The notes below the pieces were generated by a model. The model was not told where the DNA came from and made no database searches. It worked only from the letters and a program-made list of their open reading frames with translations. A stretch of 27,229 bases of DNA. Source: JALZHR01 sp036389695 (lineage in GTDB: Bacteria; Acidobacteriota; Blastocatellia; Pyrinomonadales; Pyrinomonadaceae). Location: NCBI GenBank assembly GCA_036389695.1, contig DASVWG010000458.1, positions 1 to 27,229 on the forward strand, in the 5' to 3' direction. Made by a program: the position numbers and the translations under genes. Numbering within the stretch: the first letter of the stretch is position 1; each line of letters starts with the position of its first letter. Below are positions 21,287 through 27,229 of this stretch, one piece after another.

Positions 21287-22627
21287 ATGCTCAGATTTTT
21301 CAAATTCTCTTTTCTGCTCACCGTTTTTTTCAGTCTGTTTATACAAATTTCCGCGCAAAACCAACCCGTGAAGGATTTGCTGGCATCAGCCGAGGCGAAT
21401 GAGCGCGCGGGAAACTACGCTCGCGCCGCGGAAGATTACGAAGCGCTGGCGCGCCTGCAGCCCGCGTCGGCTTTTTATCAGGTCAAGCTGGCGGAAAATT
21501 ATCTGCGGCTCGAACGCGACTCGGAAGCCATCGCGGCGGCGCGAAAAGCCCTGGAGCTTGAGCCGAAAAACAAGCTCGCGCACTTTTTTGTCGGAAAAGT
21601 TTTCTTTGAACTCGGTCAGCATGACGAAGCCGCGCAGAGCTTTCAAAAAGCAATCGAACTGGATTCGAAATTTGCCGAAGCATTTTTCTATCTCGGCGGA
21701 AGCGAATCGAGACGCGGGAAATCGGAAAACGCGATTGCGGCGCTGCGGCAGGCGACGGCGCTCGCGCCCGAAAAATTTAATTATTATATGCAGCTCGGCG
21801 AGGTTTTGAATGACGCCGCGCGTTATGAGGAAGCCGTCGCGCCTTTGAAAAAAGCGGTCGCGCTGCAGCCGAAGGATTTTTACGCGAAAGTCGCGCTCGG
21901 TTTGGCTTTGTTTGAATCGGCGCAGTTTGAAGAGGCGCTGCCGGTTTTAATGGAAGCCGAACGTCTGAAACCCGGCGAGCAGGTCGTCACGATGTTTTTG
22001 AATGTCGCCCGCTCGCGTCAGCAAGGAATGTCGCAAATCGAAGAAATGAAAAGATTTGCCAAAGAAAACCCGCAGGATTTAAACGTCCGCGTCCATCTGA
22101 TGCAGCTGCTTTCTTTCGGGCGACGATTCGATGAAGCGGAGCCGTTTATCAGGGAAGTCTGGCAGTTAAATCCGAAAGACATAAGGGTTTATCAGACAAT
22201 CGGAGTCGTCTATTCGACGGCTGGCAAATATGATAAAGCCGTCGAAGCCTATCGAAAATCGCTGGAAATAGAACCGAATAATCCGGGCGCGTATCTGGGA
22301 TTAGCCGGCTATTATGCCAAAAACGGGCAAATCGAAGAAGCTTTTAAGGCTTATGACAAAGTCCTGGAACTGAAAGCGGACTCGCCGAATATAATGATAA
22401 TTTACGCGAATTTGCTGCGTAATAACGGCAGGCGGCGCGAGGCGCTGGCAATGTATAAACGCTCGCTGGCGATGCTTCCGACTAATTCAGCTGCGCTTCT
22501 AAGCGCGGGCATCTTATCGGCGAAGCTCGGCGATTTAAACGCGGCGCAGCAATATCTCGGAACGCTCAAAGCGGTCGACCCGAAATCGGCGCGGCTGCTG
22601 GCGCGTTTCCTGAATCTGAAGATTTAA
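21287..22627 (+). CDS. Exported tetratricopeptide-repeat protein
   Basis: The 446-residue protein starts with a signal peptide (residues 1-23, cut near ISAQ). From ~25 onward it is TPR units of ~34 residues, about 11-12 of them. Examples are AAEDYEALARLQPASAFYQV, AIAAARKALELEPKNKLAHF, AAQSFQKAIELDSKFAEAFF, AVAPLKKAVALQPKDFYAKV and AVEAYRKSLEIEPNNPGAYL. No other domain is present. TPR superhelices bind proteins, and an exported one probably scaffolds an envelope or cell-wall complex. GAGG is present about 12 nt before the ATG, just past the heptamer hairpin. The gene is followed by a strong palindromic terminator. Confidence 0.92.
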   Translation: MLRFFKFSFLLTVFFSLFIQISAQNQPVKDLLASAEANERAGNYARAAEDYEALARLQPASAFYQVKLAENYLRLERDSEAIAAARKALELEPKNKLAHFFVGKVFFELGQHDEAAQSFQKAIELDSKFAEAFFYLGGSESRRGKSENAIAALRQATALAPEKFNYYMQLGEVLNDAARYEEAVAPLKKAVALQPKDFYAKVALGLALFESAQFEEALPVLMEAERLKPGEQVVTMFLNVARSRQQGMSQIEEMKRFAKENPQDLNVRVHLMQLLSFGRRFDEAEPFIREVWQLNPKDIRVYQTIGVVYSTAGKYDKAVEAYRKSLEIEPNNPGAYLGLAGYYAKNGQIEEAFKAYDKVLELKADSPNIMIIYANLLRNNGRRREALAMYKRSLAMLPTNSAALLSAGILSAKLGDLNAAQQYLGTLKAVDPKSARLLARFLNLKI

Positions 22628-22637
22628 AAGAATTTAC

Positions 22638-22736
22638 AAAAGGCGGAAACGCGACAGTGATGGAGCGTGTTTCAAATCTAACAATTCAAATTGCTAAAGT
22701 TAGACACGCTCCATCACTGTCGCGTTTCCGCCTTTT
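22638..22736 (+). repeat. Family A palindrome with 33-bp perfect arms and T-tract (terminator)
   Basis: AAAAGGCGGAAACGCGACAG... (22638-22670) is exactly complementary to 22704-22736, with a 33-nt loop that contains an inner TCTAAC/GTTAGA pair. The right arm ends CCTTTTT, so in the plus direction it is a very strong intrinsic-terminator-like structure 10 bp past the TPR stop. Its arm differs from that at 14820 by only two bases over the shared 29. Confidence 0.9.
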
Positions 22737-22753
22737 TATGACAAAATAAATTT

Positions 22754-23548
22754 ATGAGCTCGGCTTTACCGCAGGAAATGCAGCAGCATACTTATGCCAT
22801 TATGAACCGCGTCGAGGATTCGCACTGGTGGTTTGTCGGGCGGCGTCTGATTCTGGAAAGTTTCCTGCGCGATATTGTGCAAAGAATCGGTCGGGATAAA
22901 TCCGGAATTCGCATTCTCGACGTCGGCTGCGGAACGGGCGCGAATCTGGAAATGCTCGCGCAATTCGGCGCGGCGGAAGGCGTCGATGTTTCCGACGACG
23001 CGCTGGAATTTTGCCGCGCCAAAGGCTTGAAAACACACAAAGGCTTGGCGGAAAAACTGCCGTTTGCGGACGAAAGCTTTGATTTGACGACGGCTCTCGA
23101 CGTGGTCGAACATCTCGACGACGACGTTGCCGGATTAAAGGAAATGCGCCGCGTTTTAAAAACGGGCGGGCGCGCTTTGATTTTCGTTCCGGCGTTTATG
23201 TGGCTCTGGGGCGTGCAGGACGATATTTCCAATCATCGCATTCGCTACACCAAAAAACAGATTGTCGAGCGGCTGGAGAAAGCCGGTTTTGAAATCGAGC
23301 GCGCCACTTACGCCAACTGGACATTTTTCGCGCCAATCCTGGCGGGCAGAACGCTGATGAAAATAACCGGCATCAAGCCCGAATCGGAAAACAACGTCAA
23401 CGTCTCGGCGCTGAACGGCGTTTTCGGCAAACTCTTCGGCGCAGAGCGTTTCTGGCTGAAAAATTTCGATTTCCCGTTCGGCGTTTCGATTGTCATCATC
23501 GCGAAAAAGTCAGAAAAGTCAGAACCGCCTGCGGTAGCGGGTGGGTGA
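22754..23548 (+). CDS. Class I SAM methyltransferase (C-terminus made by a repeat)
   Basis: The 264 residues include the N-terminal helix MNRVEDSHWWFVGRRLILES. Motif I is RILDVGCGTGANLEM at ~53-67, followed by GVDVSDDAL, FADESFDLTTALDVVEHLDD and MRRVLKTGGRALIFVPA. The 'HWWFVGRR' start is typical of methyltransferases found beside glycosyltransferases in surface-polysaccharide or polyprenyl-sugar clusters, matching the GT2 gene that follows. The last ~9 residues (SEPPAVAGG) and the region of the stop codon are encoded by a family C repeat. The natural end was probably near IIAKK. It has no strong Shine-Dalgarno and starts 17 bp after the terminator-like palindrome. Confidence 0.9.
   Translation: MSSALPQEMQQHTYAIMNRVEDSHWWFVGRRLILESFLRDIVQRIGRDKSGIRILDVGCGTGANLEMLAQFGAAEGVDVSDDALEFCRAKGLKTHKGLAEKLPFADESFDLTTALDVVEHLDDDVAGLKEMRRVLKTGGRALIFVPAFMWLWGVQDDISNHRIRYTKKQIVERLEKAGFEIERATYANWTFFAPILAGRTLMKITGIKPESENNVNVSALNGVFGKLFGAERFWLKNFDFPFGVSIVIIAKKSEKSEPPAVAGG
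23516..23544 (+). repeat. Family C repeat inside the end of a methyltransferase gene
   Basis: AAGTCAGAACCGCCTGCGGT...GGGTGG is identical, over 29 nt, to the complement of the copy at 16214-16244. It contributes the C-terminal codons and ends 1 bp before the TGA stop (23546-23548). Confidence 0.88.
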
Positions 23549-23620
23549 AGTAAAGCAAATGAAACCGCAGATTTACGCGGATGAAGCAGGCTTCGCGGCT
23601 TGATAAAAGAAATAAACCAT

Positions 23621-23647
23621 CCTGCCCGTCCTGCTCATCCTGCTGGA
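23621..23647 (+). repeat. Nonamer tandem repeat in the gap 23549-23743
   Basis: CCTGCCCGT, CCTGCTCAT and CCTGCTGGA run in tandem. The surrounding 195-bp gap between the methyltransferase and GT2 genes also carries the strings CGCAGATTTACGCGGATGAA and GCAGGCTTCGCGGCT, both with relatives elsewhere in the window. No gene is seen in it. Confidence 0.5.
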
Positions 23648-23743
23648 ATTCCTCTTTACAAGCAGCTTTCAAATCGTCAAATCTCTTTCTGCTAACTGTA
23701 TTTTTTCGGCGGAAAGCAGTAAATTATTACATTTGTGATTCAG

Positions 23744-24784
23744 ATGAAAATGATTTCAGTGCAAACAGAGCTTACCGATTTACCCGAAACCGCGCCGCCG
23801 CCCGAATTGTCGCTTTTTCTGCCCGTCTTAAACGAGGAAGAAAACCTGCGCCCGATGCACGCGAAGATTCGGGAAGCGTTAAAATCTCTCGGCAAAACGG
23901 CGGAAGTGATTTACGTCGACGACGGCTCGACGGATAAATCGCTGCAAATTTTAAAGGAAATCGCGGCGGCGGATGAAAGCGTTCGGGTTATCTCTTTAAG
24001 AAGAAATTACGGTCAGACCGCCGCCATGAGCGCCGGCATCGACGCGGCGAAAGGCGAAATTCTGATTCCGATGGACGCCGATTTGCAAAACGACCCGAAA
24101 GACATCGCGCGCCTTTTGGAAAAACTAGACGAAGGTTACGACGTTGTTTCCGGCTGGCGAAAAAATCGACAGGACAAGCTCGTCTCGCGCAAAATTCCGT
24201 CGCAAATCGCCAATAAAATTATTTCCTGGATTGGCGGCGTTCCGCTTCACGATTACGGGTGCAGCCTGAAAGCCTATCGGCGCGAAGTTATTCAGGACGT
24301 GCGGCTTTACGGCGAGATGCACCGTTTTATACCGATTTACGCAAGCTGGGCTGGCGCGCGCGTCACCGAGATTCCGGTTGACCATCACGCGCGCACGATG
24401 GGGAAATCGAAATACGGAATTTCCCGCACCGTGAAAGTCGTTTTCGATTTGATGACGATAAAGTTTATGGCTTCGTACCAGACGAAACCGATTTACGTTT
24501 TCGGCACGTTCGGCATGATTGCGTTTTTCGTTTCGATTTTTTCGGGGCTTTACGCGCTCTTTATGAAATCCGCGGGTGTTCTCGGACTTCCGCAATATCA
24601 CGCCGATTTTGTCGAAACGCCTCTGCCGATTTTGTGCATCGTGATGTTTGCGATTTCGGTTCAGTTTATTTTGATGGGACTACTCGCCGAAATGCTCGTC
24701 AGAACCTATCACGAATCGCAGGACAAGGCGACTTACACCGTGCGCGAACGCGTCGGATTTGAAAGGGAAAAACATAATGGGTGA
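23744..24784 (+). CDS. GT2 glycosyltransferase, polyprenyl-phosphate sugar transferase type
   Basis: From ATG 23744 the product is 346 residues; a GTG at 23735 in the same frame is possible, and neither has a clear Shine-Dalgarno. The GT-A domain shows LSLFLPVLNEEENL, IYVDDGSTDKSL, RNYGQTAAMSAGID and the metal-binding IPMDADLQNDP with DAD at about residue 111. The acceptor region GCSLKAYRREV and HARTMGKSKYGISRT follow. Two transmembrane helices end the protein (FGTFGMIAFFVSIFSGLYAL and LCIVMFAISVQFILMGLLAE). This is the DPM1/GtrB/ArnC-like architecture that moves a nucleotide sugar onto undecaprenyl phosphate at the inner membrane. The sugar is not known. It pairs with the methyltransferase upstream and asnB downstream, which suggests a small envelope-glycan region. 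Confidence 0.92.
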   Translation: MKMISVQTELTDLPETAPPPELSLFLPVLNEEENLRPMHAKIREALKSLGKTAEVIYVDDGSTDKSLQILKEIAAADESVRVISLRRNYGQTAAMSAGIDAAKGEILIPMDADLQNDPKDIARLLEKLDEGYDVVSGWRKNRQDKLVSRKIPSQIANKIISWIGGVPLHDYGCSLKAYRREVIQDVRLYGEMHRFIPIYASWAGARVTEIPVDHHARTMGKSKYGISRTVKVVFDLMTIKFMASYQTKPIYVFGTFGMIAFFVSIFSGLYALFMKSAGVLGLPQYHADFVETPLPILCIVMFAISVQFILMGLLAEMLVRTYHESQDKATYTVRERVGFEREKHNG

Positions 24785-24855
24785 AACCTTTACCTTTAAA
24801 TCCCCGTTAAAATAAGAGCTTTCCCCACCATTTAAAGGAGCATCCCGAAACCTCT

Positions 24856-26166
24856 ATGAAAAGATTCGCAATCTTTCTGATTCTGCTTTTTTCGATTCAG
24901 CTAAACGCTTTCGGGCAGGAAGTTTTTCCGTCGGAAAATCAAACCGCCGTTAAAATCGACGGCTATTTCACCGAACTGGCAAAACAGGAAAAATTTAACG
25001 GAGTCGTGCTCGTCGCGCTCGGCGATAAAATCGTTCTGAAAAAAAATTACAATATTTCGGGAAACGTCGAAGGGCTTAAAACTTCTCTGGATAAGCAGTT
25101 TATGATTGCGTCGGTCGCTAAATTGTTCGTCAAATTCGCTTTTCTCAAACTTGAAGAACAGGGCAAAATCAAGCCCGACGATAAACTGCAAAAATTCATT
25201 CCCGATTTTCCGAACGGCGATAAAATAACCGTCCGCCATTTGATAAATCACGCTTCCGGCTTGCCGCGCGAATTAACGGACAGGGAAAAATTAACGGACG
25301 TCACGCCGGAAAAAATAATCGAGTTGGCGAAAAAGGAAAAGCTCCAATTCGAGCCGGGAAGCGACACGCTTTATTCAAACATCGGCTACCAGATGCTTCT
25401 TCATATTCTTTCAAAAACAGCGCCGGGCGGCTATGAAAATTTCATGAAGAAAAATCTGCTCAAGCCTTTCCGGATGCCGAACACGTACGAATACAACTAT
25501 CAAACGCCGAAAAATTTCGCCGCCGGATTTATACTGGCGAATAAAAAAATTTCGCCCGCCGACGCGTCGGAGCTGAAAAAGTTTGAATCGGGACGCTTCT
25601 ATTCGACGATTGACGATATGTATAATTTCAGTCGAGGTCTTTTCAATTCGCGTCTGACCTCGAAAAAAGTCGCCGACCGGATGCTGAATGACAAAGGCGA
25701 AGTCGCGCACGCCGGAGCGATTGACGGTTACAAATCTTATTTTTATAAAAACACAAAAACGAATCTGACATACATTTTTCTGAGCAATTACAGCCAGATT
25801 CCTTTCGTCCAGATGACGAAAGACATTCCCGATATTGTCGCGGGCAAGCCTTATAAGATTCCGACGAAAGTCGAGCGCGTCGCCGTCGAGCTAAGCGAAA
25901 ATATTCTTAAAAGATACGTCGGAAAATACGTTTTGAAAGTCGACGAAAAACAGGCGTTCGAGCTGAAACTGGAAAACGGCAAGCTGCATTTCACGCAGGA
26001 CGACGGCACGAATATCGAACTGTTTGCCGAAAGCGAAACCGTCTTTTTCAACGACCCGCAAACGGACGACATTTTCGAGTTTATATTTGACGAAAAAACG
26101 AAAACCTACCAAATGTTTATGACCGTAGAAGGCGGAATTCGTCTGGAAACGGTAAAATTAAGATGA
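24856..26166 (+). CDS. Exported serine hydrolase, beta-lactamase fold, with C-terminal extra domain
   Basis: The 436 residues include a signal peptide (MKRFAIFLILLFSIQLNAFG, cut near FGQ). The catalytic motifs are SVAK (86-89), YSN (173-175) and HAG (285-287). Residues ~340-436 form an added beta domain (YVGKYVLKVDEKQAFEL ... GIRLETVKLR), the kind often seen after this fold (DUF3471-like). It is probably a periplasmic or surface esterase or peptidase acting on D-amino acids or peptidoglycan; resistance activity is not implied. AAAGGAG sits about 15 nt before the ATG, an unusually long spacing. The heptamer hairpin begins 2 bp after the stop. It is a distant paralogue of the hydrolase at 5157. 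Confidence 0.9.
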   Translation: MKRFAIFLILLFSIQLNAFGQEVFPSENQTAVKIDGYFTELAKQEKFNGVVLVALGDKIVLKKNYNISGNVEGLKTSLDKQFMIASVAKLFVKFAFLKLEEQGKIKPDDKLQKFIPDFPNGDKITVRHLINHASGLPRELTDREKLTDVTPEKIIELAKKEKLQFEPGSDTLYSNIGYQMLLHILSKTAPGGYENFMKKNLLKPFRMPNTYEYNYQTPKNFAAGFILANKKISPADASELKKFESGRFYSTIDDMYNFSRGLFNSRLTSKKVADRMLNDKGEVAHAGAIDGYKSYFYKNTKTNLTYIFLSNYSQIPFVQMTKDIPDIVAGKPYKIPTKVERVAVELSENILKRYVGKYVLKVDEKQAFELKLENGKLHFTQDDGTNIELFAESETVFFNDPQTDDIFEFIFDEKTKTYQMFMTVEGGIRLETVKLR

Positions 26167-26168
26167 GA

Positions 26169-26240
26169 ACTGATAACTGATAACTGATAGTGAAAGCGTC
26201 TGTGGCTTAACTATCAGTTATCAGTTATCAACTATCAGTT
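26169..26240. repeat. Family B heptamer hairpin (ACTGATA units) abutting the asnB start
   Basis: Three exact ACTGATA heptamers (26169-26189) face TATCAGT units (26212-26218, 26219-26225 and 26233-26239), around a ~20-nt loop. The right arm ends 3 bp before the asnB ATG, so the gene has no Shine-Dalgarno and its leader would be a stem-loop. Confidence 0.9.
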
Positions 26241-26243
26241 ATT

Positions 26244-27229
26244 ATGTGCGGAATTGCGGGTTGGGTAAATTTAGAAAATAAATCTTCGGAGGCGAACGGC
26301 GAAGCCGTTTTGCACGCAATGTGCGAGCGGATGAAGCATCGCGGTCCCGATTCGGAAGGATTGTGGACGGGCGAACAGGTCGCGCTCGGAATGCGCCGTC
26401 TTTCCATTATCGATTTGCAGACGGGCGAGCAGCCTTTCTGGAACGAAGACAAAACGGTCATCGTCGTGATGAACGGCGAGATTTATAATTTTCGCGAACT
26501 GAGAAAAGATTTGGAGCGGCGCGGTCACGCGTTTCACAGCCATTCCGATACGGAAGTTTTGCCGCATCTTTACGAGGAACACGGCGAAGCGATGGTCGAG
26601 CATCTGAACGGAATGTTCGCTTTCGCTCTGTGGGATTTGCGCCGGAAAAAATTGCTCATCGCGCGCGACCGTTTCGGCGAAAAACCGCTTTATTACGGCG
26701 TCTTTAAGGGCGAATTGATTTTTGCTTCCGAGCCGAAAGTTCTTTTGCAGCACCCGTCCGTTCAGCCTGAAATCAACACGGAAGCGTTTCGTCAATATCT
26801 TTCTTTCGACTATGTTCCCGCGCCGCTTTCGATTTACAAAGGCGTCTCCAAGCTTCCCGCCGCGCATCTTTTGACCGTCGAAAACGGCGAGATAAAAACG
26901 CGTCGATATTGGAATTTGAGCTGGCAGAAGCCCGCGCGTGAGCAAGGGCGGAATAATTCTCTTTCAACCAATGGCTCTTCCGAACCAAAGTTTGACACCC
27001 TTGCTGACGCGCGGGTTTCTGCCTCTGAGACGCCGACAATTGAAACGGCGGCGAAAGAATTGCGCGAGATTATTTCGGACGCTGTTCGGATGCGTTTAGT
27101 GTCTGACGTTCCGCTCGGAATTTTGCTTTCGGGCGGCGTCGATTCTTCGACCGTCGCGGCTTTCGCGGCGCAGCACGCGACCGAAAAAATCAAGACGTTT
27201 TCCATCGGCTTCGAAGAAGATTCGTTTGA
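26244..27229 (+). CDS. asnB: Asparagine synthetase (glutamine-hydrolysing), 5' part, with in-frame palindromic insert
   Basis: The 328 complete codons run off the window end. Cys2 (MCGIAGW) is the N-terminal glutaminase nucleophile. MKHRGPDSEG, GMRRLSIIDL, VVMNGEIYNF, HSDTEVLPHLYEEHG, FAFALWDLRR and RDRFGEKPLYY are standard glutaminase-domain elements. The synthetase domain starts after RYWNLSW, with LREIISDAVRMRLVSDVPLG and the ATP-pyrophosphatase loop LLSGGVDSST. Ammonia from glutamine is used to amidate aspartate with ATP; homologues in glycan clusters may amidate sugars or modify other acids. Between the two domains, residues ~227-260 are encoded by a palindromic repeat and are not seen in ordinary AsnB. 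There is no Shine-Dalgarno; a heptamer hairpin directly precedes the ATG. Confidence 0.95.
   Translation, partial: MCGIAGWVNLENKSSEANGEAVLHAMCERMKHRGPDSEGLWTGEQVALGMRRLSIIDLQTGEQPFWNEDKTVIVVMNGEIYNFRELRKDLERRGHAFHSHSDTEVLPHLYEEHGEAMVEHLNGMFAFALWDLRRKKLLIARDRFGEKPLYYGVFKGELIFASEPKVLLQHPSVQPEINTEAFRQYLSFDYVPAPLSIYKGVSKLPAAHLLTVENGEIKTRRYWNLSWQKPAREQGRNNSLSTNGSSEPKFDTLADARVSASETPTIETAAKELREIISDAVRMRLVSDVPLGILLSGGVDSSTVAAFAAQHATEKIKTFSIGFEEDSF
26923..27023 (+). repeat. Family A palindrome inserted in frame within asnB
   Basis: GGCAGAAGCCCGCGCGTGAG... (26923-26948) pairs with 26998-27023 at 24 of 26 positions around a 49-nt loop. Read from its right end, the element begins GGCAGAAACCCGCGCGTCAG and continues to GTGTCAAACTT. 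It shares its 29-nt arm length, GGCAGAAAC start, GTGT end and following TCAAA with the intergenic copy at 14820 (21 of 29 arm positions match). The phase of the insert avoids stops in the asnB frame. Confidence 0.85.

Noticed and set aside
24856..26166. True antibiotic-resistance beta-lactamase
   Set aside because: The third motif is HAG rather than KTG, and the extra C-terminal domain fits general serine hydrolases. The same reservation (HGG) applies to 5157-6380.
26923..27023. Intein or insertion sequence in asnB
   Set aside because: The insert is only ~100 bp, has no splicing motifs or transposase, and is fully explained by a palindromic repeat.
1..27229. tRNA, rRNA or other standard RNA genes
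   Set aside because: Reading both strands by eye found no cloverleaf with conserved GTTCRANNC or rRNA-like blocks. A covariance search could still find something small.

Overview
The window looks like chromosome from an uncultured or little-studied acidobacterium, most likely of the Blastocatellia/Pyrinomonadales type. That is inferred from protein style, not from a marker gene: a zinc-ribbon/TM/Pro-Ser linker protein, secreted TPR and beta-lactamase-fold proteins, an FlK-like thioesterase, DinB, and moderate GC with many Shine-Dalgarno-poor starts. No rRNA, tRNA, CRISPR array, phage or transposase gene was seen. Gene content is mostly housekeeping and envelope functions.

Layout. 1-2229 (minus): the start of a large secreted-type repeat protein, a small acidic protein, a structured gap of about 540 bp and a histone H1-like Lys/Ala protein. 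2230-6817: a SAM methyltransferase converging on a SnoaL-like protein and a Nudix/metallo-beta-lactamase fusion, then a serine beta-lactamase-fold hydrolase and an FlK-type thioesterase. 6848-13792 (minus): one long probable operon reading FGGY sugar kinase, two tandem paralogous secreted proteins, transketolase, a secreted YD-repeat-like protein and DinB. 13936-14811: a zinc-ribbon membrane protein. 14914-17088 (minus): thyA, a DUF2071 protein and folA, which form the thymidylate/folate cycle. 17218-21122 (plus): two uncharacterised proteins, an antitoxin with a frameshifted MazF/PemK toxin, a Trm112-like/methyltransferase fusion, an AT-rich RDD membrane protein and a protein with an HEGRH zincin-like motif. 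21287-27229 (plus): a secreted TPR protein, a methyltransferase, a polyprenyl-type GT2 glycosyltransferase, a second serine hydrolase and the 5' two thirds of asnB.

The most distinctive content is repeats. Family A is a long hairpin with arms starting GGCRGAAAC and ending GTGT. It occurs at 14820-14911 and 22638-22736 between genes, and a diverged copy lies in frame inside asnB at 26923-27023, adding about 33 residues between its two domains. Family B is a hairpin whose arms are imperfect tandem heptamers. The heptamer differs at each locus (GTTTCNR, GTRAATC, GTAAATA/GTCAATC, ACTGATA), but the architecture is the same at 16136-16203, 17133-17208, 21129-21272 and 26169-26240, and three of these end 3-14 bp before a start codon. 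Family C is a 29-31 nt repeat beginning AAGTCAGAACCGCC. Two inverted copies bracket a family B hairpin between thyA and the DUF2071 gene, and a third copy forms the C-terminus of a methyltransferase. The repeats therefore appear to reshape gene ends, leaders and protein linkers.
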